Source of the DNA: Nitrosomonas cryotolerans ATCC 49181
GTDB lineage: Bacteria; Pseudomonadota; Gammaproteobacteria; Burkholderiales; Nitrosomonadaceae
NCBI RefSeq assembly: GCF_900143275.1
Contig: NZ_FSRO01000001.1
Span: 1,302,001-1,366,000 of the forward strand
Direction of reading: 5' to 3'
Length of the DNA: 64,000 nt
Shown here in pieces: positions 29,820-39,175 of this stretch. The stretch's first letter is position 1. Each line of letters begins with the position of its first letter. Below the pieces are notes generated by a model, which worked only from the letters and a program-made list of their open reading frames with translations, was not told where the DNA came from and searched no databases. The position numbers and the translations under genes were made by a program.

Positions 29820-31424
29820 TTATTCTATACCTTGATCGTGAAGATAGTCTTCATAATTACCTCTGAAATCATTAATGCCGTCCGGTTTTAGCTCCAGAAT
29901 ACGTGTTGCGAGAGAAGATACAAACTCCCTGTCGTGAGAAATAAAGATCAGGGTACCAGTATATTTTTCAAGCGCGCTGTTAAGCGATTCAATGGATTCC
30001 ATATCCAGATGATTGGTTGGTTCATCCATGAGTAGAACATTCGGTTTTTGCAGGATCAGTTTACCAAAAAGCATTCGCCCTTGTTCTCCACCAGAGATCA
30101 CTTTGACCGATTTTTTTACTTCATCTCCTGAGAATAGTAATCTACCTAGCACACTCCGTATTGCCTGGTCATCATCATTTTCCTGTCGCCATTGAGTCAT
30201 CCAATCAGTCAGTGACATTTTAATTTCAAAATCAGCTGCATGATCTTGCGCAAAATAGCCGGGGCCTGCTTTTTCCGCCCATTTTATTTCTCCAGCATCA
30301 AGTGACAGGTCCCCAGCAAGACAACGCAATAATGTCGTTTTGCCAATCCCATTTGGGCCAATGATGGCAATTCTTTCACCTGCCTCAATGTTTATGCTGA
30401 AGTCATTTAGCAATGGCTGCTTCATTTCAGGGAAGCTTTTGCTAATATTCCGTACGGATACGGCTAAACGATGAAGTTTATCTCTTTCGTCTACTTCAAA
30501 ACGAATATAAGGATATTGGCGACTAGAAGGTTTAACATCTTCTAATTTAATTTTTTCTATTTGCCGGGCACGACTGGTGGCCTGTCGTGCTTTAGATGCA
30601 TTGGCTGAGAAGCGGCTGACAAAAGACTGTAATTCGGCGATCTGAGATTTTTTCTTTGCGTTATTAGCTAACATGCGTTCACGTACCTGCGTCGAAGCCG
30701 TCATGTATTCGTCATAATTCCCAGGATAAATACGAATTTCGCCATAATCTAGATCAGCCATGTGGGTACAAACGCTATTCAGGAAATGTCGATCGTGGGA
30801 AATAATGATCATGGTGCTTTTGCTTGTATTAATAACGCCTTCCAGCCAGCGAATAGTATTAATATCCAGGTTGTTTGTGGGTTCATCCAATAAGAGGATG
30901 TCCGGATTGGAGAAGAGGGCTTGCGCGAGTAATACGCGTAATTTAAAGCCAGGCGCTATCGCATTCATCAGCCCATGATGCTGAGAGAGTGGAATGCCAA
31001 CGCCGAGCAACAATTCGCCCGCCCGTGCTTCGGCAGAATAACCATCCAGCTCAGCAAATTGAGATTCAAGTTCGGCAGCATGCATATAATCAGCTTCGGT
31101 TGCATCCGCATTGGCATAAATGGCGTCGCGCTCTTCTTTGACACGCCATAGTTCTTCATGCCCCATCATGACTGTATCAATGACCATATGATTTTCGAAT
31201 GCAAATTGGTCCTGGCGTAATTTTCCAACGCGCTCCCCGCTATCAACATTGATATTGCCGGAAGTGGGTTCGAGATCTTGGCCAAGGATTTTCATAAATG
31301 TGGATTTTCCACAACCATTTGCGCCAATTAAACCATAGCGATTACCGTCACCGAATTTTACGGAAACATTTTCAAACAGGGGCTTGGCCCCAAATTGCAT
31401 TGTGATGTTGGCAGTAGAGATCAA
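29820..31424 (-). CDS. ABC-F family ATPase, YbiT-like
   Basis: A soluble protein with two ABC ATPase domains and no membrane segment. ABC-F proteins act on the ribosome, helping translation or relieving stalling. The 534 residues show two Walker A sites (GANGCGKS at 34-41; GPNGIGKT at about 357-364), two Walker B sites ([22 protein letters not shown]) and the second signature [10 protein letters not shown] charged linker ([20 protein letters not shown]) lies between the domains. The layout and the [15 protein letters not shown] segment fit the YbiT branch best, but Uup or EttA subfamily cannot be fully excluded. Confidence 0.93.
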   Translation of the reverse strand: MISTANITMQFGAKPLFENVSVKFGDGNRYGLIGANGCGKSTFMKILGQDLEPTSGNINVDSGERVGKLRQDQFAFENHMVIDTVMMGHEELWRVKEERDAIYANADATEADYMHAAELESQFAELDGYSAEARAGELLLGVGIPLSQHHGLMNAIAPGFKLRVLLAQALFSNPDILLLDEPTNNLDINTIRWLEGVINTSKSTMIIISHDRHFLNSVCTHMADLDYGEIRIYPGNYDEYMTASTQVRERMLANNAKKKSQIAELQSFVSRFSANASKARQATSRARQIEKIKLEDVKPSSRQYPYIRFEVDERDKLHRLAVSVRNISKSFPEMKQPLLNDFSINIEAGERIAIIGPNGIGKTTLLRCLAGDLSLDAGEIKWAEKAGPGYFAQDHAADFEIKMSLTDWMTQWRQENDDDQAIRSVLGRLLFSGDEVKKSVKVISGGEQGRMLFGKLILQKPNVLLMDEPTNHLDMESIESLNSALEKYTGTLIFISHDREFVSSLATRILELKPDGINDFRGNYEDYLHDQGIE

Positions 31425-31664
31425 AATTGTACCTGAGGTGAAGACTTGAGAAAACCGGGTATTTTATATGTTTTTGTGCTTTGTAGCGAATCTAGGTGTT
31501 TTCTAAAAAGATTAATATCCTGTTTATCATGGAAGTGTCAGATAGTATATGTTCAATCGAGAATGAATGATAAGGCGCCACTTAATCTGGGTTATTGGTA
31601 TGGCTGATCTGCCTATGATTTGGCAGCATGATCATGGCCCTATTTTTGAATAAATGTCTTTTAT

Positions 31665-32966
31665 CATCGCAATTTCCGAAAAACCCCGGTCTTAAGGCCG
31701 AGGATGGATAGGGAGTCAGCTTCGTTGATACTAAAGCCTGTTTTTCACCTATTTCTGTTAAAGTGTGTGAATGGAAATGAAGCGCGCATACAAATTCAGG
31801 TTTTACCCAACTTTTGAGCAAGAAACTATTCTGGCTCAAACATTCGGGTGTGCTAGATTTGTCTATAATCGCATGTTGCGCGTTCGCTCTGATGCTTGGT
31901 ATGCCGAGAAAAAAAGAATCGGGTATCATGTTACCTTCTCTTTATTGACTGGGTTAAAAAAAGAGCCTGAGTTTGAATGGTTGAACAAAGTTTTCAGTGT
32001 TCCTGTGCAGCAATCTCTCCGTCACCTGCAAGCGGCATTTGGTAATTTTTTTGCCAAACGAACCAAATATCCATCATTCAAGCGCAAGCATGACGAGCAA
32101 TCGGCTGAATACACGTCCAGCGCCTTCAAGTGGGACGGCAGGTCTCTGAGGCTCGCAAAGATAAAAGATCGACTAAATATCAGATGGTCGCGTACTCTTT
32201 CTAAGGCAGCAAAATTAACTACTGCAACGGTCTCTAAAGACTCAGCGGGCCGATACTACGTTTCCATGCTTTGCGACGACGCTGTTGCGTTAAAGCCAAA
32301 GGTTAGCGGCAAAGTCGGCATCGACCTAGGATTAACGCACTTCGCTATTCTTTCTAGGGGAGAGAAGATTGGATCTCGTAACACGCTACGAAAGAATGAA
32401 ACCAAGCTGGCTAAGCTGCAACGCAAGCTATCTAAAAAGCGCAAAGGGTCGGTCAACAGACAAAAGGCCAGACTGAAAGTAGCGCGACTATATGCAAGCA
32501 TTGCTGATGCTCGTAAAGACTTTCTAGACAAACTCTCAACACGGTTAGTGAACGAAAACCAAGTTATAGCTGTAGCGCCTTTAGCTGTTAGCAATATGAA
32601 GAAAAATCGTTGCCTCGCAAAATCAATTTCCGATGCAGGATGGGGTGAATTTGTGCGGCAATTAGAATAGAAGTCGCTGTGGTACGGACGGAATCTTGTG
32701 GGTATTGACCGATGGTATCCAAGCAGCAAACGCTGCTCGAGATGTGGACATACCGTAAACAAGATGCCTTTGAATGTGCGCGACTGGACTTGTCCGGAAT
32801 GCGGATCACTTCATGATCGAGACATCAACGCTGTGTGTAATGTTTTGGCCGCTGGACTGGCGGTGTCAGCCCTTGGAGAATCTGTAAGTCCTGATTGCAT
32901 TTAGGTGCGTCCGGGTTGGATTCGTTGAATTGGGAATCTCCTTCGTTTACAGAGGGGAGCAGTCAA
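31665..32966 (+). mobile_element. tnpB-only IS605-group element, copy 2 (decayed)
   Basis: Second copy of the 1.3-kb element at 19330-20632, with the same length. It follows TTTAT, begins CATC and ends in a hairpin plus GTCAA. The right-end stem carries changes (AATCTCCTTCGTTTACAGAGGGG) that weaken pairing. Its tnpB gene is inactivated. It lies between the ABC-F gene and the Cys-rich protein gene. Confidence 0.87.
31771..32904 (+). pseudogene. tnpB: tnpB of the tnpB-only family, inactivated copy 2
   Basis: The reading frame is collinear with copy 1 over its whole length (1134 bases, no indel in frame), but a TAC codon has become TAG at 32668-32670, after QLE, about 300 residues in. This removes the zinc ribbon and the last RuvC Asp. 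In addition the RuvC Glu is lost: copy 1 reads VIAVESLAVSNM and this copy VIAVAPLAVSNM. The protein would therefore be dead even if the stop were read through. The N-terminal part and GIDLGLTHFAI are still present. Confidence 0.92.
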
Positions 32967-33011
32967 GATTAGAATATTAATGAAGATTACTGAAATGAAT
33001 CAGGAGAAGTT

Positions 33012-33392
33012 ATGAAAATGGAATGGATGGATAAGTTTAAAATGGTCATCATGTTTATTTCTACCTTGCTGCTGGCCGTGATTGCGATGCCAACACAGGC
33101 GGCATGCAAGGGTTGCCTGTGTCCAGGTGATCCATGCAGATTGTGTCCATTACCCGCCATGGAGGGCGCAGTTTCTGAATCAGATGAGCCTGAAACTTGT
33201 GCTCGTGTCAAGGAAATCGTGCCACCGATCTCATCGCCGCCTGGCACAGATGAATATTTTTTAAGCCTGGACAGGGCGACCATGGCATGCGTCAAGAATG
33301 GCGGGGATGTCATTAGAAATTCACGTAGAAGTGATGAGTTCCCATCTCGATTTTATTGCAAGCCTTCGATCGCGCCTACCAAAATAAACTAA
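33012..33392 (+). CDS. Small exported cysteine-rich protein of unknown function
   Basis: A 126-residue protein with a signal peptide (VIMFISTLLLAVIAMPTQAA). Right after the probable cleavage site comes a dense cysteine cluster, CKGCLCPGDPCRLCP, with five cysteines in 15 residues. Three more cysteines lie downstream (ETCARV, MACVKN, YCKPS). It could bind a metal or form several disulfides in the periplasm. I do not recognise a family. An AGGAG ribosome site precedes the ATG. It converges with the exosortase-associated acyltransferase gene, ~30 bases away. Confidence 0.72.
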   Translation: MKMEWMDKFKMVIMFISTLLLAVIAMPTQAACKGCLCPGDPCRLCPLPAMEGAVSESDEPETCARVKEIVPPISSPPGTDEYFLSLDRATMACVKNGGDVIRNSRRSDEFPSRFYCKPSIAPTKIN

Positions 33393-33421
33393 TGCGGATT
33401 AGCTTATATTGGATTACCCGC

Positions 33422-34183
33422 TTATTTATTAGAATCTCGGGAATCGATGGGTATATGTGCGTCAATATCTGCTGCGATACTTTGGTAAAGCGGGCGTAAG
33501 GGTGGATACATTTTATTGATAGTACCGTTTACACTGAACATAGAAGGAACACGTTTTCCATGATGCTCGATAGGGCCGCCTATGGACTGAAGATCAAAGC
33601 CCAATTTGGAGAAGTGATTGGCTAGTCGCTCTTCTGTCAATGTGAATGCATTTTCAATCCCATAAGAACTGGCCAGTTTGGTTGAGCCAAGATACAAGCT
33701 GACTGGTATATAAGGAAAACGAGGTTGTTTTGCTGTACCAAAATCTTCACTTGAAATGCTAATCGCGTTTGCTGTGTCGCTTTTCCGCCTACGGTATTTG
33801 GCAATGACGGCAAGACGGGATACTTCGGCAATTTTATGGCGTGGTAATTTTGCTGGGTCGACGATGGTTCTATCGAGCGTATCGGCACAGGTTTTTTCGA
33901 ATGGTAACAAGCAATGCGGGTTGACCGAATGAACACGAATAATGCGAGCGCAGCCAATGAATTCGTTGCTCTGAATATTACGAATTAAGAGATGTGATGA
34001 GTCAATATCATATTCATCCGTTTCCCGTTTATTCGATTGTGCCGACTCAAATCCCAATTCCTCACAATAGACTTGGTGTCGGATACGATAGACTTCGTCT
34101 TTTAAAGCTTCGGAAAAGGCGGGTACAATTTGGAAATATCGATTAAACGTATTCTTATGATTGCCTTTTTCTGATTGTGTCAT
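33422..34183 (-). CDS. PEP-CTERM/exosortase system-associated acyltransferase
   Basis: A 253-residue protein with the acyl-homoserine-lactone-synthase-like GNAT fold, of the group found with exosortase systems. Typical stretches are EVYRIRHQVYCEELGFE near residue 30-50, FIGCARIIRV and KIAEVSRLAVIAKYRRR. The family role is unproven; acyl transfer to a lipid or amino acid in exopolysaccharide or protein-sorting biology is assumed. The ribosome site (AAGAGG) is intact, but an IS605-type element begins ~28 bases upstream of the ATG and has separated the gene from its original promoter. A PEP-CTERM protein is encoded at 44721. Confidence 0.87.
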   Translation of the reverse strand: MTQSEKGNHKNTFNRYFQIVPAFSEALKDEVYRIRHQVYCEELGFESAQSNKRETDEYDIDSSHLLIRNIQSNEFIGCARIIRVHSVNPHCLLPFEKTCADTLDRTIVDPAKLPRHKIAEVSRLAVIAKYRRRKSDTANAISISSEDFGTAKQPRFPYIPVSLYLGSTKLASSYGIENAFTLTEERLANHFSKLGFDLQSIGGPIEHHGKRVPSMFSVNGTINKMYPPLRPLYQSIAADIDAHIPIDSRDSNK

Positions 34184-34209
34184 TGTACTCGCCTCTTGCA
34201 GTAATTTTT

Positions 34210-34341
34210 ATCAAATAGCGCGTAAAACTTCGTCCTTCAGGGCGGAGATATAAGCGCACAGGCGAAGCCTGTTTAATCAAATAGCGCGTAAAACTTCGTC
34301 CTTCAGGGCGGAGATATAAGCGCACAGGCGAAGCCTGTTTA
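34210..34341. repeat. 66-bp tandem duplication of the IS left end
   Basis: The first 66 bases of IS605-type copy 2, from ATCAAATAGCGCG to GAAGCCTGTTTA, occur twice in direct, exact tandem (34210-34275 and 34276-34341). The other two copies have one unit. Confidence 0.93.
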
Positions 34342-34767
34342 ATGCGGTCTTTGCTGTTGTTCAATATATTGCTTAATAATCGAGAGTGTAATCGAGAGTG
34401 GTGCTCCACCACAACTACCCGCAAAATAGCTTGGACTCCAAAGCATATTACCCCAAAGCTTATTTTTAATTTCGGGATAATTCTTTTTGCGAATAAGTCG
34501 GCTTGAAACGCCTTTCAAACTATTTACCAAGTTAGAAATAGCAATTTTTGGTGGATAGTTAACTAAAAGGTGAATATGATCATGCTTACCGTTAAATTCC
34601 ACCAATTCTGCTTCAAAATCCAAACACACGTTTTTAAATATTTCTTCCAAATCAATTAATACCCTTCCGGAGAAAACATCTCTACGGTATTTTGTTACAA
34701 AGACCAAATGAACATGAAGATTAAAAATGCAATGCCTTCCTGTTCTTACATCGTTATTAGCTTGCAT
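34339..34767 (-). CDS. tnpA: IS200-type Y1 transposase TnpA (copy 2, 4-residue insertion)
   Basis: 142 residues instead of 138. A 12-base tandem duplication (AATCGAGAGTGT) adds four residues, giving GGAPLSITLSIIKQYIEQQ where the other copies have GGAPLSIIKQYIEQQ. The insertion lies directly before the helix carrying the catalytic tyrosine, so activity may be impaired. The HUH motif is kept but preceded by Lys instead of Glu (GKHDHIHLLV). The rest matches copy 3. Confidence 0.9.
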   Translation of the reverse strand: MQANNDVRTGRHCIFNLHVHLVFVTKYRRDVFSGRVLIDLEEIFKNVCLDFEAELVEFNGKHDHIHLLVNYPPKIAISNLVNSLKGVSSRLIRKKNYPEIKNKLWGNMLWSPSYFAGSCGGAPLSITLSIIKQYIEQQQRPH

Positions 34768-34797
34768 AGACTAATTCCTTTTTGTATAATTATAACC

Positions 34798-36021
34798 ATG
34801 AAGCAGATTATACGCAAAGCCTTTAAATTTCGACTCAGTCCAAATTCTGACCAAATACAGAAGATGGTTGAGTTTGCGGGTGCTAATCGGTTTGTTTGGA
34901 ATAAAGCCTTAGCAATGAATCTGTTCAGATTAGAGCAGAAACAGCCATTGCTTTGGTACAACGAGTTGTCATTTTGGCTAAAGCTATGGAAATCCTCAGA
35001 AGATTATGGATTTCTAAAAACCGTTCATTCTCAACCGTTGCAACAAGCCTTAAAAAACTTAGAAAAAGCGTTCAAAGACGGTTTTGATAAAAAACAGCCT
35101 TTAAAACGGATTCCAAAATTCAAGAAAAAAGGTTTGAGTGACAGCTTTCGTTATCCACAAGGATTTAAGCTGGAGCAAGAGTCTAGCAAAGTGTTCTTGC
35201 CTAAAATCGGTTGGGTGAAATATCGTAATTCACGCCAAGTCATTGGTGACGTTAAAAATATGACGATTTCCCGTAAAGGCGGTTATTGGTACGTGTCGAT
35301 TCAGACTGAGTACGAGACCGAGCTAAAGCGTCATAGCTCAACCAGTATGATTGGTGTTGATATGGGCGTTACCCGCTTTGCAACCTTGTCAGACGGCTCA
35401 TACGTAGAACCTTTAAACAGTTTCAGAAAGTTATCAAAGAAACTGGCTTTTGAACAGCGTAAGCTGTCTAAAAAAGTCCGTTTCTCTGCTAACTGGAAAA
35501 AGCAGAAACAAATCATTACCCGACTGCATGAGCGTATTGCCAATGCTCGTTTAGACTTCTTACACAAAACCTCAACCGAAATCAGCAAAAATCACGCAAT
35601 GGTCGTAGTTGAGAATTTAAAGATAGGAAACATGTCTAAGAGTGCCAAGGGCAGTGTTGAAAAGCATGGTAAAAACGTCAAAGCGAAATCGGGTCTAAAC
35701 AAATCCATTCTTGACCAAGGATGGGGAATGTTCGTTTCGTTCTTGGAGTATAAACAGGCTTGTTCAGGCGGGGATGTATTGAAGGTAAACCCTCAATACA
35801 CCTCTCAAACCTGCCCTGGATGTCAACATGTTAGTCGTGACAATCGCAAAAGCCAAAGTGCTTTTGAATGTACAGAATGTGGATTTAAAGCCAATGCCGA
35901 CTTGGTAGGTGCCTTGAATGTACTTGAGCGAGGACATCGCTTGTTAGCCTGTGGAGTTGAAACGTTAGTTTCGTCTAAGAAGCAGGAACCAGTGGCAGTA
36001 GCAATACAAACCTACTCTTAA
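34798..36021 (+). CDS. tnpB: TnpB RNA-guided nuclease (IS605 OrfB), copy 2, altered C-terminus
   Basis: 407 residues and nearly identical to copies 1 and 3. The RuvC Asp/Glu/Asp residues are present. Two differences stand out. The zinc ribbon has CPGCQ instead of CPRCQ, with the cysteines kept. One base is missing near 35993, so the last residues read EPVAVAIQTYS instead of EPVGSSNTNLLLTA. The change is beyond the conserved domains and may be harmless. Confidence 0.91.
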   Translation: MKQIIRKAFKFRLSPNSDQIQKMVEFAGANRFVWNKALAMNLFRLEQKQPLLWYNELSFWLKLWKSSEDYGFLKTVHSQPLQQALKNLEKAFKDGFDKKQPLKRIPKFKKKGLSDSFRYPQGFKLEQESSKVFLPKIGWVKYRNSRQVIGDVKNMTISRKGGYWYVSIQTEYETELKRHSSTSMIGVDMGVTRFATLSDGSYVEPLNSFRKLSKKLAFEQRKLSKKVRFSANWKKQKQIITRLHERIANARLDFLHKTSTEISKNHAMVVVENLKIGNMSKSAKGSVEKHGKNVKAKSGLNKSILDQGWGMFVSFLEYKQACSGGDVLKVNPQYTSQTCPGCQHVSRDNRKSQSAFECTECGFKANADLVGALNVLERGHRLLACGVETLVSSKKQEPVAVAIQTYS

Positions 36022-36176
36022 CGGCTTAATAAGTCGCTAGGAATCCCCTTCGTTTAGGAAGGGGGGATGTCAAATTTTAAGTTACGCTGATAACTGTTTC
36101 CGTCAGGGTGAATTTTTAGATATTGTTTTTATATCTTGTTTTTGTTTAATTCTTCAGAATATAACTTGAGATATTA

Positions 36177-36962
36177 CTATAGTTTTTTTAGGTAATGTTT
36201 GGTGAAAACCTTGTCAGGTAAATTACGCAATGTCATTGATGAGTATTCCAGTACAGATACCTCATCTTTACGTAGTGCATCTTCCATGACAAGACGTGTC
36301 GGACGAAGCTTCCCAAGTACTTGCTGGAAATCCTCATAACGACTTGTTTTGAGTAGGCGATCAGAGAGCGAGTAGAATTCAGCGCGATATGGCCAGAAAT
36401 TTGATCGTTGTATCCAGTATAGAACTTTATGATAGGTTACACTCCGATCAACGCCGATGAGTTCTAATACATAATACTCTTTGTCATCAATCGTATCTAT
36501 GCGGAGGAGTGTCGGATTGTAATCACCGGTAAAATTGGCACGCGCAAGATCCCCATTGGCAACCTGGCCAGTCAATCGTTGTGAAAGAGATAGGCGTATT
36601 GGTTGTGAAACACTGGGCATGAATATCCATAGATCTCGGCCTTTCATCAGGATAATCTGACCTCGCTCGGAAGCGGGCGCAGTAGCCATTACCACGCTGT
36701 TTTCATTGCCCTTGGATAGAATCTGGTATTCTCTGATGTCTGTTTGTTGGTCAGGTGATGTGGTACTGATGTGTACATCTACCTGGAAGCTCTCATCTGG
36801 AAAGCGAATTTCGTCAGCCTTTTTTAATATACTCAGAGCAGATTCTATATCATTTGGTAAGTGGTGATTTTCGACTGCTTCAGCTAATAATGGGTAAGGT
36901 ATTTGTAGCGCGATAAATAAGAAAATTCTGGCTGACCAGAATTGTGAAAGTTTTTGTTTCAT
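36177..36962 (-). CDS. LolA-like outer-membrane lipoprotein-sorting protein
   Basis: A 261-residue exported protein with a hydrophobic N-terminal signal (IFLFIALQIPYPLLAEAV). The body fits the LolA-like group often annotated as outer membrane lipoprotein-sorting protein, with segments IILMKGRDLWIFMPSVSQPI, ARANFTGDYNPTLL and YHKVLYWIQRSNFWPYRAEF. Such proteins may carry lipid or lipoprotein across the periplasm. It is divergent, with 60 bases between, from an ABC ATPase gene; FtsX-type permeases follow further on. Together they look like a dedicated envelope transport set separate from the housekeeping LolCDE system. Confidence 0.8.
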   Translation of the reverse strand: MKQKLSQFWSARIFLFIALQIPYPLLAEAVENHHLPNDIESALSILKKADEIRFPDESFQVDVHISTTSPDQQTDIREYQILSKGNENSVVMATAPASERGQIILMKGRDLWIFMPSVSQPIRLSLSQRLTGQVANGDLARANFTGDYNPTLLRIDTIDDKEYYVLELIGVDRSVTYHKVLYWIQRSNFWPYRAEFYSLSDRLLKTSRYEDFQQVLGKLRPTRLVMEDALRKDEVSVLEYSSMTLRNLPDKVFTKHYLKKL

Positions 36963-37022
36963 GCTTGCTCCTCATATAGAATATCGTCTTTTTACGGGTT
37001 TGTAGATTTTAGGACGAATCTA

Positions 37023-37790
37023 ATGAATATTGTTCGAATCGAAAATGTTTGTAAAGAATACTCCTTGGGCGAGCAACAAGTCCAGGCACTTCAAAATATT
37101 TCTTTGAATATTGAAAATGGGGCTTTTCTGGCTATTGCCGGGCCATCAGGCAGTGGTAAATCCACATTGCTTAATTTGATTGGTTGCATTGATACGCCAT
37201 CGGCTGGAAAAATATATATTAATGGTCAGGATATCAGTGGTAAAACGCCTGACGAGCTATCTGATCTTAGAGCAAGAACGATTAGCTTTATTTTTCAAAC
37301 ATTTAATTTATTCCCTGTTTTGTCAGCAGAAGAAAATGTTGAATATCCGCTATTACAGTTTAAGGAATTGAGTACAAAAGACCGGAGTGAGCGCGTTGTA
37401 AAATTTCTCGACATAGTGGGTCTGTCGAGATTTTCTGATCATCGACCTAATCAATTGAGTGGCGGACAGCGGCAACGTGTTGCGATTGCCCGCGCGCTGG
37501 CAACACAGCCGAAAATCATTCTTGCTGATGAACCGACTGCGAACTTGGATCATAAGACGGGTGATAGTATTTTGCAATTGATGAAAGAGATTAATTGTCA
37601 TTTCAAAACAACGTTTATTTTTTCTACTCACGATCAACGTGTTATGGCAATGGCGGATCGATTGGTGCGCATCGAGGATGGTCAAATTACGTTACCCAAT
37701 ATTGAATTGGATGAAGAAGCGGCGATAGCCAGAGAGTACTGCCGTACGAACCAGGAGACTGCAGAGCATATATTCAAACACAGCGGATGA
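37023..37790 (+). CDS. ABC transporter ATP-binding protein, LolD/MacB-type
   Basis: A 255-residue ATPase of the LolD/FtsE/MacB class, which powers FtsX-fold permeases in mechanotransmission rather than classical import. Walker A is GPSGSGKST (near residue 41), the signature LSGGQRQRVAIARALA, and Walker B ILADEPTANLD. The H-loop is STHDQRVM. The ATG at 37023 gives MNIVRIENVCKEYSLGEQQV, the usual start; an earlier in-frame ATG lies inside the promoter region. The stop overlaps the next gene's start by four bases (ATGA). The likely permeases are the two genes at 39176-41629. Confidence 0.93.
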   Translation: MNIVRIENVCKEYSLGEQQVQALQNISLNIENGAFLAIAGPSGSGKSTLLNLIGCIDTPSAGKIYINGQDISGKTPDELSDLRARTISFIFQTFNLFPVLSAEENVEYPLLQFKELSTKDRSERVVKFLDIVGLSRFSDHRPNQLSGGQRQRVAIARALATQPKIILADEPTANLDHKTGDSILQLMKEINCHFKTTFIFSTHDQRVMAMADRLVRIEDGQITLPNIELDEEAAIAREYCRTNQETAEHIFKHSG

Positions 37791-39175
37791 GCCGCCCGCG
37801 TAAATTTGAACATATCTTATGGGTTGTTGTATTGGCTGCTTTTCCATTGTTCAGCCTGGCCCAATCCGATATACGGAATGATGTAATATTAGCAGTATCC
37901 ACACGTGAAGCTTTATTCGGTAGTAATGAAATCGATACAGAGCAATCACCATCTATACCTGTTTGGAAAAAATGGATAACGGGCTGGCAAGGATTTTCTC
38001 AATTAGAGGTGGCATATGCTTATAACGATCCCGCGCATTTTTCTAAAGCGAGGCTACGTAATGAGTTGTCACGGAGTGGACAACTGAATGAATACATAAA
38101 ATGGAAAATTAGCGGTCGTTTTGATTATGACGCTATTTATGATTTATCTAATTTCTATCCGGGTTCGGTTCGCCGAGACCAACGTCAAGAATTTTTTATA
38201 CGTGAAAATTATGTGGATATTTCCGCAGGGAGTTTTGATTTTCGTCTGGGCCGTCAGCACGTAGTATGGGGCGAGATGGTTGGATTATTTTTCGCTGATG
38301 TGGCATCTGCCAAGGATATGCGTGAATTTGTCCTACCCGATTTTGATATATTACGTATTCCACAGTGGGCGGTACGCGCCGAATATACTCATGCAGAAAG
38401 TGATTTTCATGCAGAATTACTGTGGATACCGATCGCCAGTTTTGATAAAACAGGAAAACCAGATGGAGAGTTTTTCCCTTTTTCATTTCCTGTTGCAGCG
38501 ACTTTCTTGAATGAAGATAAATCGGGACGGAATATTGCACATTCAAACTATGGACTGCGCCTGTCTCAATTAATCGATGGTTGGGATATTTCGGCTTTTT
38601 ACTATCATAGTCTGGATGCGGCCCCTACTTTTTTTCGGGTCAGCGGGCCGACCGAACCGCTCGTATTTCAAGCACGTCATGAGCCAATTGATCAGGCGGG
38701 GCTAACCTTTACAAAAGATCTTGGTACGGCAGTGTTGAAAGGTGAGTTGATTTATACAGACGGGCGCAGATTGAATGTAACACGTCCTGCCCAGATGAAT
38801 GGCTTGGTCAGACAGGATACGCTTGATTATGTGCTGGGTCTTGATTTTAATTTGCCGGTTGAGACCCGCATGAATCTACAATTTTTTCAGCGTATCCATC
38901 TTGCACATGACCCAGATGTTATTCCAGACGAGCAGGAGAGTGGTGCCAGTATTTTACTGAATAGCCAACTCAGACAAAACCTGGAAACACAAGTATTGCT
39001 GATTCATAGTCTCAATCGTAGCGATTGGATGCTCCGGCCAAGACTATCCTGGAACTTCGTAAAAAACTGGCGAATGGTACTTGGAGCAGATATTTTTGGT
39101 GGTCGCTCCACTGGTTTTTTTGGACGCTTTGACGATAGTGATCGTGTTTATACTGAAGTACGTTACACATTCTGA
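37787..39175 (+). CDS. Outer-membrane beta-barrel protein, DUF1302-like
   Basis: A 462-residue exported protein with a signal peptide (LWVVVLAAFPLFSLAQS). The body is rich in alternating aromatic/polar strands (GWQGFSQLEVAYAYND, SFDFRLGRQHVVWGE) and ends with a typical barrel-closing strand, DRVYTEVRYTF, with C-terminal Phe. GRQHVVWGEM resembles DUF1302 and porin-like barrels. It overlaps the ABC ATPase gene by four bases and probably gives the outer-membrane part of the same transport set. It ends one base before the convergent permease gene. Confidence 0.75.
   Translation: MSRPRKFEHILWVVVLAAFPLFSLAQSDIRNDVILAVSTREALFGSNEIDTEQSPSIPVWKKWITGWQGFSQLEVAYAYNDPAHFSKARLRNELSRSGQLNEYIKWKISGRFDYDAIYDLSNFYPGSVRRDQRQEFFIRENYVDISAGSFDFRLGRQHVVWGEMVGLFFADVASAKDMREFVLPDFDILRIPQWAVRAEYTHAESDFHAELLWIPIASFDKTGKPDGEFFPFSFPVAATFLNEDKSGRNIAHSNYGLRLSQLIDGWDISAFYYHSLDAAPTFFRVSGPTEPLVFQARHEPIDQAGLTFTKDLGTAVLKGELIYTDGRRLNVTRPAQMNGLVRQDTLDYVLGLDFNLPVETRMNLQFFQRIHLAHDPDVIPDEQESGASILLNSQLRQNLETQVLLIHSLNRSDWMLRPRLSWNFVKNWRMVLGADIFGGRSTGFFGRFDDSDRVYTEVRYTF

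Larger units (their letters stand above)
34212..36073. mobile_element. IS200/IS605-family element, copy 2 (with internal duplications)
   Basis: Same element as at 4149-5935, but 1.86 kb because of a 66-bp left-end duplication and a 12-bp duplication inside tnpA. It also lost single bases in the tnpA-tnpB spacer, near the end of tnpB and in the right end. It follows TTTAT and ends GTCAA. tnpA points toward the acyltransferase gene, so the two could be read on one transcript. Confidence 0.93.

Noticed and set aside
34210-34341. Tandem direct repeats as a possible CRISPR array
   Set aside because: Only two units without spacers; they are the duplicated left end of an IS605-type element.
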